Positions 50,201 to 61,371 are shown, counted from the stretch's first letter. The stretch is DNA of 64,000 nucleotides from Cyathus striatus (GCA_025738555.1 JAOVFP010000001.1:6634001-6698000); one strand, 5' to 3'. Numbers and translations are program-made. Notes: generated by a model not told the origin, from the letters alone.

Positions 50201-50543
50201 CAACATCGTGGTTTTGCTTCCATGCTTGATATAATCCCATTGTTTCATGAAGTTCCCTGAACCACATCAATCTGAATTATAGATATCTACTTAAAATGAA
50301 TATGACATATGATATAAATAGAAATACTAACCCTAGACCATAGCATGTAACATCCATATGTTGTGTCTGCAGGTAATGGAGTATTACTTTGTCAGAAAGA
50401 CACATCTTCCAGTACCTAAGTATATGCTGTGCAACATCATCAATGGGGGCTATAGAAAGTAGATAAATAAAAATTTGAGTAGAATGATAAATAAACATTA
50501 TGATTGGGTTTGTGTTGATTTTTTGCTTTTGTTCGTGCCATGG
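47228..50543 (-). pseudogene. integrase-like DDE transposase of the 13.5 kb element, split by an insert
   Basis: Minus-strand gene starting at about 50543 (MARTKAKNQHKPNHN) and ending TAA at 47228-47230 in an acidic tail (DEDDNSDGDGTW). The N-terminal DNA-binding-like part contains ESIHEAMIHLCTQYPNAGAH and RRAQRLRRKKWWSAGVND. The DDE core has VVDQHDKWKYKFGLGLHTGI (first Asp), LVTQSDPGSENFGIANGHTF (second Asp) and NVKPEITWSQLRRRF (candidate Glu), a pattern I relate to integrase core (IS3/rve-like) domains. The insert at about 48546-49930 separates WWSAGVND from IFVVDQHDKW, which should be contiguous. An in-frame TGA also occurs near 47768 in the C-terminal part. Confidence 0.78.
48546..49930. 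mobile_element. insertion splitting the transposase gene
   Basis: Its borders are inferred from the break between the two halves of the transposase. Imperfect inverted sequences GTGGAGGAGATAAC and GTGGAGGGAGTAGT sit near the edges. A second, possibly nested unit from about 48701 begins with the palindrome TGATGCGCTG-TTTG-CACAGCGCATCA and ends near 49907. It is more GC-rich than the surrounding element. LTR or TIR class could not be decided. Confidence 0.55.
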
Positions 50544-51315
50544 TATCAAAAAAGAGCAGCTGGTAGAGATAGACTTGTGTTCAGTGCATTACACAATATA
50601 TATATATTCTTGTGGCAACGAGCACTATCTGCATGAGTCAATACTATCATCATGATTACATGTACATAAAAATACTAACTATTCCTGTTAAGTCCAATAT
50701 ACCATATGTATACACATAATGTTATATGTCTTATTTGCATGTATCATTACATTTTTTACATGGTGTAATAATCAAACATTACACATGGTGTCTCAAGCAC
50801 CACAACACCATTGTCTTACCATATCGTTTAGCTAAATAAGTACATAGTAGATACTGAATGCTTATTCTATATTGTCTTCATGCTTGCTAAGGAGACATGT
50901 GCATCTAATTAATTACCAGAGGGATAATCGGTACATGTTCATGCAGAACCTCATGTTCTTATCTGATATATTCTTCTGTGTATTCAGCTCTGAATTCTCA
51001 AGTTTTGCATTGTCCAACAATGACTAATATTGCATATCTCTTGCCTTGCATCTACAAGATATTACTTACCAAACTCCCACAGTTCATTTTGAGACTATGA
51101 TTGTAATTTATACAGCATGTTTTTGATAATTGCGGTCTATGTCATAATTAACATTGATGTAGCTTTACATGTGACTAGTAGCACTATGTACATGAAGTTG
51201 TGTCTGAAATTATAGCATATTCTGAATGTGTAAGTACCATGAATATAAATACTGCGATACACATCAAGTGTATTGTACTTTAAGCAGTCGCTTTATTCCC
51301 TCCATAGTCCGCAAT
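50544..51315. promoter_or_regulatory. intergenic region between divergent transposase and alpha-kinase genes
   Basis: About 770 bp of AT-rich sequence separates the start of the minus-strand transposase from the plus-strand alpha-kinase, so it should hold both promoters. No specific control element is identifiable. Confidence 0.4.
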
Positions 51316-54049
51316 ATGAACATTGGTAATGCTGAAGCCATTGCTCAATTTACAGAGGATGCTCATGCAAATGATCCAGTTCCTTGTGGTAGAAGTAGCT
51401 GCTCAACTATCCTCCTTCCAGGTGACAACCAGCACTATGTTGTGGGGAGTGGTGGTTCTACTGGCAAGTTTGTGTGCAAATCATGTTTTGAGCACTATGC
51501 GAGAAAACCAGATACTATACTAAGTACCTTATATTTTTCTTGTTTGCTATTATGATACTTACGTCTTAATAAATTAGGATCTGACGTTGCCCATAGTTTA
51601 TCCAGTTCAAACCAACAGTCACCTCTGGATTCCATTCTTAGTATGTATAATTCATACATATTTCTATATTGTGAAGAGCACTAAACAATTGTAATTTCAG
51701 GTCCAGCTGTTGCTCGTCAGCGAGATGCTGCAAATAATGTTGACATCAATTCCATTAGAGTATCTGTAAATCGAGCACAGAGAAAAGGTTAGATCCAATG
51801 TGTATCATCTCAGTATAACTTAGCTAATATCATATTTAGATTCAGATTTTCTTGCATGAAAGGTAACTCCACTATTGAACGGATTGCCCACAATAGGAGT
51901 ACCAAGTGCATGGTCTTCAAGCAATAGAACTTCAACTACTTCACAGAGATTAATGGCCACTGGATATTCCAGCTCACATTCTCTCTACAATGCAGAGCAA
52001 GACAAGTATTGATGTCTTTGCTATCAGTCAAATAACCAGTCCAAAACAATTAGTATATTGATTCAGGTTGTATGTGAGGTGTCTGGAAAGTCAAAACCCG
52101 AATTAATTTTGGTTTGTTATTTAATATAACTTGAAACTATATTATTTTCTAAAAGACTTGTACAGAATCTTCAAGAAGGGCATCAAAATGTTCCAGCAAT
52201 GTTGACACCCCCAGAGCTAAGACAGCTGGTGGAAGACACTATGTACTCTAAACTTCGGAAGGAAACACATAACTTCCCATTTGAAAGACATATGCTTACA
52301 ATATGTGAGCTTTCTACTTGGACAGATCTTTCACTTGAAATACAGGATCAGCCATACTTCTATTCTCGCTGTTTTGCTGAAGGAAAGGGAAAAGACAAAA
52401 AGAAAGTCTTTAAAAAACCTTCTAAACCCTTCATATTAGCACTAGTTATTCCAGCGAAGCTGTGGGATAAATGCTTGGACTATATTATTGAAAAGGAGGT
52501 ACGATATTCATTTATTACTTCAGATCTTGACTGATATTAAATATGAATGATTATCTCAGGAGACTAAGGTATGTTTTGATTTTAAAATGCAATCTGGTAA
52601 TGTCTGACCAAGATAAGGATCAACAGAACGATTTTAATATACCTGCACAGTTCACTGAAATGGATATAAACTCAGTAATTAATAGTGCTGGTTCCATTAA
52701 CACACCTCATCAATCATCTGAGACAAGGAAGCGGGCACGTACAGTAAGATTTATCTTATGTTATTCAATTCATATTACTCATTTTATATAGAATACACAG
52801 GGCTCAGATTTATCTCCTACATCAACACCAGCAAAAAAGTGTGTCCAAATGTCAACCGTTTATGTATCACCTGATAGGGAAAAGATCTGGGAAGCACTGA
52901 AATCAGGTGGATTGGTAGCTAATCTTCAAACACAATCCAGTAAGTCAATTAAAATATTGTTCTATTTTATGCACTTATGATTTGACTTGCTTAAGTGAAA
53001 AATATTGTGGAGCAAATCCAGTTTTATGCAATACCTGATATCAGCTTAACAGAGCTACTCACTGACTCTGCTTCGAAGTCATTTGTGCTCTCTGATCCAC
53101 ATCCAGGTGTTCTATCAATTGATCATCTGGAAGCACTGGGAATTGGAGCCTGTAAAATGGCTCACAAAGGACAGCTCACTATCACTCCTTTAGCAAAATC
53201 GGGTCTTGGTGACATTTTAAATCAAGCTGTTGCTGTCAAGCGCATCTACTATCCAAGAGATTTGAAGGGAAGAAAGAAGAGTAGGAACGATTCTCAGCCT
53301 AGTTTTTCAATTGGGCGTTTTGCAGTCAAATCAGAGCTTGAAAAGACTCTAGTTGAAGCAAATGTTTTTTACTGGGCCACATTGCTGCTATCTCACACTT
53401 ACTCATACATCTCTCAGGTGATTTCAGCAAAAGGGTTGCCTTCATTTGAAATTCCTGAGCTCCGCTTCATAAAGGCAGGTGTAGCAATTGTTCATGATTC
53501 CACAGCTACCAAATCTGGGGGAAAAACAACAACAATGTGGAGAGTCTATCTGGTTGAGGAGTTGATTGAAGATGATGGAGGAAATACTGAATTCATCAAA
53601 TTCATACACAACGGTTCTGCAAAACCATTACTTGCAGAAGTGGACCCACTTTACTCTACTGCCAAGTTTTTATCTTTTACTCAACATGTGCAATACAATA
53701 AAACAGGTGGATTGGTGTATATTTCTGATCTTCAAGGTATGTACCTACAATTATGACAACTCAGTGGAATTTTGACACTGTGCAGGAAGCTTGACACTGT
53801 TCTGACCCACAGATCATGACTGCACTGTGAGTACATTTATGTACAAAAATTCAATGTTCCCCCTTAATAATTTTTTACTACAGACTTCTCGAGGACAAAG
53901 CAAATTTATTTGGTGGCAGAAATATTGGCTCTGCGTTTGATAAATTTTCATCGGAGCATACCTGCAATAGATACTGTCATTGGTTCGACCTTGATGAACT
54001 AAACTTAGATGTTACACATAGTATTCCAGTTGTAGAGTCCGATGCCTAG
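51316..54049 (+). CDS. alpha-kinase with Cys-rich N-terminal region, transposon cargo (probably damaged)
   Basis: Atypical serine/threonine protein kinase of the MHCK/eEF2K (alpha-kinase) family. The N-terminal exon (51316-51523) has CGRSSC and CKSCFEHY, a possible zinc-binding pair. Middle exons: PPELRQLVEDTMYSKLRKET, then an Asn/Ser-rich linker. The kinase domain (52995-54049) shows AVAVKRIYYP (ATP-binding Lys), KSELEKTLVEANVFYWATLL, ELRFIKAGVAIVHD, YLVEELIEDDGG, NKTGGLVYISDLQG, DPQIMTA, NLFGGRNIGSAFDKF and the closing metal-site motif EHTCNRYCHWF. Two lesions are suspected: a TGA near 51860 in a short exon, and a 2-nt deletion near 53790 between DLQG-SLTL and DPQIMT. The stop is at 54047-54049, 24 bp before the right TIR. 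Confidence 0.78.
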
Positions 54050-54072
54050 ATACTGCATTGTTTCCTTTCGTC

Positions 54073-54375
54073 TACCTATGACAATCAGCGAGTACTTTGC
54101 ATCTAGTTCAATTGAGAAGCTATTAATATTCAGAGCTATTATTAACTCATTCTAAATTTACTACCCGACCCATTCAAGCGGTCTTGAGTTCGATCCTCAG
54201 TGTGTCAACTCATTAGTACTATAGTTTACTACTAGCATACTCGGTACCGAATTAATAAATCTAAGCCCTGCATCTTTAAGCGAGGACGACGGTTCACAAG
54301 CGAGCTGCCGAGGAGCCGACGCTCGGAGCTCAAATTATTTTGATGCTTTTGAGCGTGGTGCTCCGGCTTTCCATA
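54073..54375 (-). repeat. right TIR of 13.5 kb transposon
   Basis: Uninterrupted counterpart of the left TIR. It contains the sequence GATCGAACTCAAGACC (as reverse complement), which is the empty target of the nested element in the left TIR. It starts about 24 bp after the alpha-kinase stop codon. Confidence 0.9.
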
Positions 54376-54381
54376 ACAGTG

Positions 54382-55761
54382 AGCACTGAGCACGATGCGC
54401 GTTGTCGCCGTCCATGGGTTACGTAATAAGTCGCATGACCATCATCGTCTGAATGGTTGTACTTTTCTCAGCAAGTCACTTTGCCGGAACAGTCTGAGGA
54501 CAGCTATTGCATCCTGATTAGTAATTACTAAATAATCCACTTCGTCGTTAGCTTTTTGCAGATTCAAATTTAAGTTGGAATTGAAATTTTGAGCTCATAA
54601 AGCTGGCTGAAGTTCGGGTTTTTCCCCAGTAATTTAAAGATTTATCGTCACCAACCTCAGTCTTTCAAAGCGTGAGATCATTTCAAGGTCATTTGGACAA
54701 GTTGTAAATTCTCATGCGAGATGAACCACATGCCAAGTTACCTTTGCTATTCGGACTGACTCATTCAGATCTATTTTGAGTGGTTACCGGTAATCCACTG
54801 TGTATAGAGTTCTTGTATGCGAGTAAAACTTTCACTTTCCGTCTCATTCAACTGAGAACGTTCAATTCCTTTCATCGAAAATTAAAAGCTGAGCTGTATA
54901 TTTCTACGTTGAATTTGATTCAAAGCAAATTAAACATCGTAAGTTCTACACCAATTACACAGTTACAATGATCGGTAATAATTATCAAGATTTCACAGAG
55001 TATTTCGAGGCCACTTGGAAGAACAGTAGTACTATGTACTCATTGAGTCAAATCCAAGTGATTCCCATGGTCCGCGTTCTAGTCAATATTTTTCATGAAA
55101 TATTTATAGTAAGTACCACACATTCTAATCTTCACCTAACATTGGCCTTTGATCAACATGGTACTATGCTGGACTGTATTAGTAGTATCATGTAGGTGTC
55201 GTCAACAGTTCCACTGTGTTTATTTTGAATTAAGGAGTAGGTAGAGGTGAGGAAATAGAAGACAGCTCTGTACACAAATGAAGCGCCTTAGCAGACGGGA
55301 TTCGTGCACGGTTGTTTCATCATCGTTGGTCAACATAATTATTTTTTATAACTCTATATTTTCCATCATACATAGCAGTTCCCAACGATAGAATATTGCG
55401 TTGAACATACCCTCCCGCCTCCGGTCTGCTTCCTTGCTCGTCGCTCTTTATTTCTAGCCAGTGCCACCACAATCGAATAAACTTCTTACAAATAATATAT
55501 TCCACTGACCGAAAACAGTATATGCTCCGAGCGAATAGAATGGCCTACGCTCCAAGTACCCACATTAAATGATGATTCACTTCCAACTCCTCGCTAATAG
55601 CAGGCTACTTAATGGTATAGTATTGAAACAGTGGAATCGTAGGGATAAACTTAAGACAGAACACAATGTTTCATTCATATTCTCACATATATTGTTTATA
55701 TTCTACGACCGCACACACTGAGCCGGGTCGTTAACCCTGCTGGGCTTTCCTTAAATCTATC
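54382..55761. other. intergenic, nothing recognised
   Basis: Flank of the transposon up to the SDR B gene. The short frames here (for example 54780 and 54968) show no motif or splice logic. Confidence 0.4.
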
Positions 55762-57263
55762 CTACCAGCCATTCTTCAAAAATAGTTCCAAACTATCTTT
55801 CGATGTCTGATAGATATCCCTAAACTTGATACCTAAAATATGTTTTTCCTTACTTCCATCGTATGATGCCAAAGCTTTCCGTTGAATACCGGGCTTTCCT
55901 TTCGGCAGACGGCGAGTCGGCGAAATAGAAGACTGAACGTCATTAGCAGCATCAACTGATAGCGATTCATCGTTGAGTAATGTAATCCCGAACAAGATAA
56001 GAAAAAGTCTTACTCCATTGCTGCCACGTTGGTTCTCCTACAAGCAACTACAAGTTAGATATATAGCTTCATGAATGATACACGAAGAACATGCCTTCAG
56101 ATACAATAATTCGTTCGCCAGAGGCAGCTTCCTTCTCCAATGCGGTAATATGCGCATCCGCTAGATCACGTACGTCCGCCCAAGGAGTGGTGCCAGCAAG
56201 AAAATCGTCTTCTCTAGGACGATCAGGATCGGCAACACAGCTATTATACCAATTATTAAGAGATATTCCCAACGAAGAGGGGTCTGCTCCGAGTTCATGA
56301 ATAGAAGGCTGTTCGAACATCAGCAAATTACTCGTTCATAAATTCAAGGATCAAGTACTAACGCCAAATATCTGGATCAAACGTAACCTAAATCAGCAAG
56401 TTGGTATCGTTTTATCATTAAGTAACACAACTCACATAAGGGGGAAGAATGACAGTATAGTCATACGGTGAAGTCTTCTTATGTTTCTCATAAAAATCCC
56501 AGGAAGCTGAGCAAAAATCGTGATAAGCACAGTGACGCAAAAAGAATATCTTCCATGTACCTTTCTCGGCAATTACTTTAGATGCAAAATACTTTATACT
56601 TGCGGATGCATCCTTCCCTTGAACTTCAACAGCTTCAACAGCGTCATCGTTCCAGTCCTTCTCTGATAAGATCGTCGGCTCGGATACTTCTCTCATAATC
56701 GCCCCGACCGTAGAAGTGTATACAATCCGCTTGATGTTCGGCCTAAGATGAACGCAAGTTTAAAATGATTCGGTGGTAGACAAAAACCACGTACAATCCA
56801 AGAGAACTTTTCAAAATACTAAGAATACCCTCCACGGCAGGTTTGATATAATCTATTCAATATTCGTTCAATTACTAATAACTCTAACGTGTTGTGATAT
56901 TTACTCACCATCTGGTTCGACAATCTGAGCACTCGGCAAGGGTGCAGCAACATGGAGGACAGCAGATACGCCAACTAAACTCTCGTCAAATGCTCCTTCC
57001 TACAAATCACCAAACTCATCAGATTGAAGCACATTGGTAATAGTGAACCAGTGACATACCTTAGTAAAATCGGATACAATGACAATTTCAAAGCGGTCAC
57101 CGAAGCTTTTAAAGTATTCTTTTAGATAAATCCCTTTGCTTTCAGAACGAACCGTTCCGCGAACGGAGTAGCCACGGTCGAGCAATCTCTGGACAGTCCA
57201 TATGGCGAGATATCCGTTTGCACCAGTAACAAGGACTTTTTGACCGGGTTGTACGATTGGCAT
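55762..57263 (-). CDS. extended SDR (dihydroflavonol reductase/GRE2-like), copy B
   Basis: Cytosolic NAD(P)H-dependent carbonyl/ketone reductase of the extended SDR family. Nine exons: 57263-57060, 56999-56909, 56852-56795, 56742-56561, 56506-56436, 56371-56363, 56308-56095, 56037-56014, 55955-55762, giving 348 aa with frames closing exactly. Landmarks: KVLVTGANGYLAIW (nucleotide binding), VLHVAAPLPSA, IKRIVYTSTVGAI, the catalytic YFASK, and DVRDLADAH. Exon 6 is only 9 nt (Ile-Phe-Gly). Intron 7 uses a GC donor (56093-56094, GAAG|GCATGT). Copy C and pseudogene A are paralogues. The substrate cannot be deduced; methylglyoxal/ketone reductase or dihydroflavonol-type reductase are options. Confidence 0.88.
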
Positions 57264-57318
57264 GTTTGTAAGATTGTCGTTAGAATTTGAATACCAGGCT
57301 CACCCTAGGCTCGTTCAT

Positions 57319-57326
57319 CTTATATA
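57319..57326 (-). promoter_or_regulatory. TATA box of SDR copy B
   Basis: TATATAAG on the minus strand, about 55-60 bp upstream of the ATG. Copy C lacks this sequence because homology between the copies stops just before it. Confidence 0.55.
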
Positions 57327-58145
57327 TTCAAGGCAAATGATAGTACGCATCCCTGCTCCACAATGGTTTGTAAGACGACTTACCAATACTCAGGTTACAT
57401 GAGGCTCTTCTAATATTTGTAATTAGGAAAGTAGTCATTTTCCGGGTTCCGGTACTTATGTGGGGACAGATTTGTATCACAGGTACTTATTGTGTTATCA
57501 GTTATGTTAACTATTGTTCTTTGGTTCTTCTCAGGATATCGTACGTTGGCAACAGACCTTACTCAGCAATCACTTCGAGATTATGGATGAATAAGTTGAG
57601 CAACTAGATCCTGAGAAGTTTGTGAGACCTGGAGTTACAGCCTTACAGGGTATCAAATGATCCCTGGAGACCCCTCTCAATGGATGTCCCATTCAAATAC
57701 TGGGTTTTATTTCGATTTCGTCTTCTCATTCCCTGCCTCCATCCGCAGGACTGTCCAGCGTCGAAAAGACATCTTTGAATACATTGGCACAGCCACCCAT
57801 CTGTCCTAGATTCCTTACCGCAGTAACACAAAGACAAGGTTTCGCACAGGTGACAGATGTACTGAAGTAGTATTATGCCGATCGACAACACACGAATTGA
57901 AAACTGGAATGATCTATCTTAGAGACATTGCATCTATCACCGACGAGCAGCCCTTCCCACGCCTCATGAATTCAGTCAAGGGGTGACGCCTAGTGGAGAG
58001 CTGATGTGAGTCAGGAGACGTCTTTGATTGCCGTAACGACAATTGAAAGGATACCAGCAGGTACATATCACCCTCCCTTCCCAAGCTCCAGTAACCTTGA
58101 GGTTAAGCGTGGCGTATCCGACTAGCATCGTAACAAACAAAACGC
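57327..58145. other. intergenic; degenerate GC-rich repeat begins
   Basis: No gene supported. From about 58006 the sequence is about three quarters identical by eye to 59450-59600 (shared GATTGCCGTA, CCTTCCCAAGCTCCAG and ATCGTAACAA). Confidence 0.4.
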
Positions 58146-58155
58146 CCGCGGGAAG

Positions 58156-59111
58156 CGGTCTTGTATATCATGTTATATCTCGATCAGATCTCCCGATATA
58201 CACGTGACCTTCTGCAGGCTAGTTTGCAGAGTTGAATGCGCGTTTACTACTGGTTCAAGCGTCTATTTGTGAGCCAGGTGTGGGAATTGTGCGCTTCCGC
58301 GACTGATTCAGCTCCCTCAGCGGCCGCCAGCGTCGCATCGACCGTTCTTGGTGAGGTTCCTATGCATAAGTACTACGCACATAGAACCAATTGACGTAGA
58401 TTAAATAAAACTATTACTTAGTCATTTTAATATCGATGAAGCTTGCAATTTTTCTCAAGTAAGTAGCGTTATTGAAACCCCACGGAACACTCAGCTTAAC
58501 GCACTAAAATATTGAGAGAAAGACAAAAATAGGTCGAATATGAAATAATTTATCACTAAGTCATTTTTAGATATTTTTAATGGCATACCAGCGGAGGAGG
58601 CAAGAGAAACGATTATTTAGAATACCATACATTAAAAATGTGAATATCTTCAACGATTATTGCTTAAACGACAATTTTTAGTCACGGGGTGGAGCGATAT
58701 TGTAAGTAGATTCAATTATTATTGCATTATAGATTTTAAACTGAAGCAGCATACCAGTTCTTATTTATATAGTACTTTTACTCGCTACTACTTTACTAAA
58801 ATGAATAACTTGTGCCTACATAGGGTAATAGCTAGGTATTACTTTATTCTTGTCAGTTCTGACTTAATGAAGTTGATAGTGCACTTTTATTTATGTCATA
58901 CATTATTTTCCATAGTCTATTAAGTACATAATTCACAATACATGAAAGCGGACGGTGATTGGAGAGGCAAGGCGGGGAGCGCTGGTTCAGCTATCATTGG
59001 CGTGGCTCTGGGAGTGCTTCTGAGCTGGTGTGGTACGACCCTGACCCGGAACAATCCGCTTCCGCATATGGTACAGATCTGTTATCGAGATATAACACTA
59101 TACTACAGACT
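58156..59111. mobile_element. non-autonomous TIR element, copy 2 (possible 10-bp TSD)
   Basis: GTTATATCTCGAT near the left end matches the reverse complement near the right end, with similarity outward to the ends (GGTCTTGTATAT versus AGTCTGTAGTAT). CCGCGGGAAG is found on both sides (58146-58155, 59112-59121), suggesting a 10-bp target duplication as in Mutator-like elements. The interior shares blocks with 15918-17101 (GAATGCGC, GAGCCAGGTGTGGGAAT, GAGCTGGTGTGG). No coding capacity. Confidence 0.75.
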
Positions 59112-59121
59112 CCGCGGGAAG

Positions 59122-60629
59122 GAGGGGCAAGATGTCGGAATGGAGATACGATAGTAGTGTCAGAAGAGCTGCGAGTAATAGGACACCGTATGCCAGGGGA
59201 CGTCGTCGAGAAGCGTTGTGTAATGGTAATGGTCGAAGATGCACCATACTCTACGTCTTCCCCGTCTGCCGAATCCATATTCGCCCCGTCCCTTACATCC
59301 TGCCTACATTCTCCTCATCTCATCGGGGTTACCGAAAGCCCACGACAGGTAGCGTATGGCGTGGGGTGGATGTATAGCGTTATAGCAGGCAACGAGACAC
59401 CGGCGTGTAGCGAGAGGGAAGATTGCGGAATTGCGAAGGTGAGCTAATAGAGAGTTGGAGAAGCCCAGGATATCTCTTCGATTGCCGTAGCGACGACTGG
59501 TAAGAAAGCAGCAGGTGCATATCATCTCTCCTTCCCAAGCTCCAGAACCGTGAGGTCTAGCGTGATGTATCCAACTAGTATCGTAACAACACATAAAGCG
59601 CCAGCGGGAAACGAGAGGGAAGATGGCCGGGTGGAGCCTGGAGGGGATGCGATGGTGGTAGACGAAGAAAAACAGTGAGGAATAGGGCACTGGGGACCAG
59701 GAGGTGTCATAGAGTAGTACTATGATGGGCGATGATACATCAGCGGGAAACGAGAGGGAAGGGTGGTGCGATGGTGGGTATGATAGTAGCAGGCGAAGGA
59801 CATTGCTAGGGGTGGGACACCTGATTCGCCTCATCCACTGCGTCCCGATTCCCGACCCCCCATGTCTACCACAAACCCCACATCCTCATTCCCATCGTCC
59901 CCTTCATATCCCTCTTCCCCGTCCTCTGAACCCACGTTCGCTTTGCCTTCGTCTCGCCCCCTACATCTTCCATATCTACCACGTCCTCGCCCCCACGTTC
60001 TCCTTATCTCATCGAGATTCCGGCAAGTGCACAGACAACGTAGTGGTTGGCGTGGTGTGGATAGCGCCTTCGTATAGCGTTGTAACAGCGAGATACCGGC
60101 GTGTAACAAGAAGAGGGAATATCGGCTTGGTTGCGAAGATGAGAGAGCGGTACAAGTGAAGGAGAGTCACAGGGATATGTCCTTCGTTCGCTTTATCCCG
60201 TCGTTCTCATCCCCCGCATCTTTCTCGTTCCGACATACCCCCGAGTATCGTTCTGGTGGAGGATGAGATGTTGTGCTCGGGAAGGAAAACGGAGCCTATT
60301 AAGGAGTAGGAGGAGAGGTATCTATACGAATGTAAATTACTGCAAACGCATGATCAATAGACACGAACCTATGTATTCGCTTAGACGCAGACCATCCTAA
60401 TCAACGACGATAAAGGGCCCTCAGGAAGGCCACGCCATGGTAGATGCATGCTGGTTGGAAATATTCACATGCCCCAGGATGCATACACATTATGACGCGC
60501 ATTTAACTTGAGTAGAGGAGGGCATGAACTTGGTATGAGGTGATGATCAACGTTCTTGCGGTAGTTGGATTGGGACCTGGGATTGATCAAGTGCAATGAT
60601 AGCAACGCACTCCCTTCATGAGTAGGCAA
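59122..60629. repeat. GC-rich degenerate duplicated segments
   Basis: Segments 59160-59520 and about 59820-60180 are diverged copies sharing CTCATCTCATCG, GTATAGCGTT, GAGATACCGGCGTGTA-type blocks and CGAGAGGGAAG runs. 59450-59600 also matches 58006-58150. The many open frames on both strands are due to composition. Nothing supports a gene. Confidence 0.55.
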
Positions 60630-60740
60630 CGAAGAGGGGGGGAGTGGTTTGCCTGCGGATGTTGTTCTTCTGCGTATAGGAGTAGGAGTAGATGAAGGTG
60701 AGGTGTTGGTAGGGGGTGGATATCTATGGAAAGTCTAACG
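60630..60740 (-). pseudogene. second relic of Pex30-like exon 1
   Basis: The block TGATGTTGTTCTTCTGCGTAT of the intact exon (about 24018-24038) reappears as GGATGTTGTTCTTCTGCGTA, followed by GGAGTAG, GATGAAGGTGAGG and GGGTGGATATC. It is too short and shifted to code. Confidence 0.6.
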
Positions 60741-61371
60741 ACCGCTCAAACGCATCAAATTTAATTGGTCTCCGATGCCCGGCACCACGGCTCTTCGGTT
60801 AGATATGTACGAACCTAGACCAGTCACGTGGCTTATGACTAACTAGACCTAGGGCTATATTTATCTTTACATTAGATGTGCTCGTTTGTGTAAGTCTATA
60901 AGTAGATATTTTAGGTACTGTATAGTAGGAGGATAACAAGCACCGCAGGTAGCAGTACTTCCGTTCTCCACAGACAGGGTAGCGTACTGGCTTAGGAAAT
61001 AAATTTGATACCTGACAGACAACACGCGCACTTGAGTAACACCAGCAATTAGTATCTTTTTGAGGTAGTAAAATATATTCTGCTGAAATATACTGTTAAA
61101 AATATACAAGCTGTTTGAGCCGCTAGCACCCTTGACCTTATACAAGTCTATTTTCTACATTCACAGTGTTTTATTGGAAATTAATTACTCTTACAACAGT
61201 AGTAGTTAGATTGTTCAGTTCTCTGTTTTAGTAAGCAGTAGCATCATCAACATTGAAATAGAGTCGTAGGGATAAACCTAAGTCAGGACGCAATGTGTCA
61301 TTCATGGCTAATAAGAACACCGCAGACCGAGACAGGCCGTTAACCCTGTCGAGCTATCCGTAAATCCATCC
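60741..61371. other. intergenic, nothing recognised
   Basis: AT-rich spacer with no supported feature. Confidence 0.35.

Larger units (their letters stand above)
40837..54375. mobile_element. 13.5 kb DNA transposon with ~300-bp TIRs, integrase-like transposase and alpha-kinase (IS3EU-like?)
   Basis: The left end TATGGAAAGCCGGAGC and right end GCTCCGGCTTTCCATA are reverse complements. The outer 180+ bp of the TIRs is identical by eye, and similarity extends about 300 bp inward on each side. ACAGTG occurs directly on both sides (40831-40836, 54376-54381), a 6-bp target duplication. Inside are three divergently arranged genes (42634 +, 47228 -, 51316 +) and several nested insertions. A 6-bp TSD, a 5'-TAT terminus and an IS3-like DDE core agree with what I recall of the IS3EU superfamily, but that assignment is inference. 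The transposase is disrupted, so this copy is not autonomous now. Confidence 0.85.

Noticed and set aside
15918..59111. Large segmental duplication linking SDR copy A and copy B together with the adjacent TIR elements
   Set aside because: The TIR elements lie upstream of both genes but in the same absolute orientation while the genes are opposite, and the spacers do not match. Independent insertions are more likely.
59122..60300. Several long ORFs on both strands in the GC-rich repeats
   Set aside because: Ser/Pro/Arg-rich translations on both strands with duplicated, degenerate DNA. Best explained as repeats, not genes.
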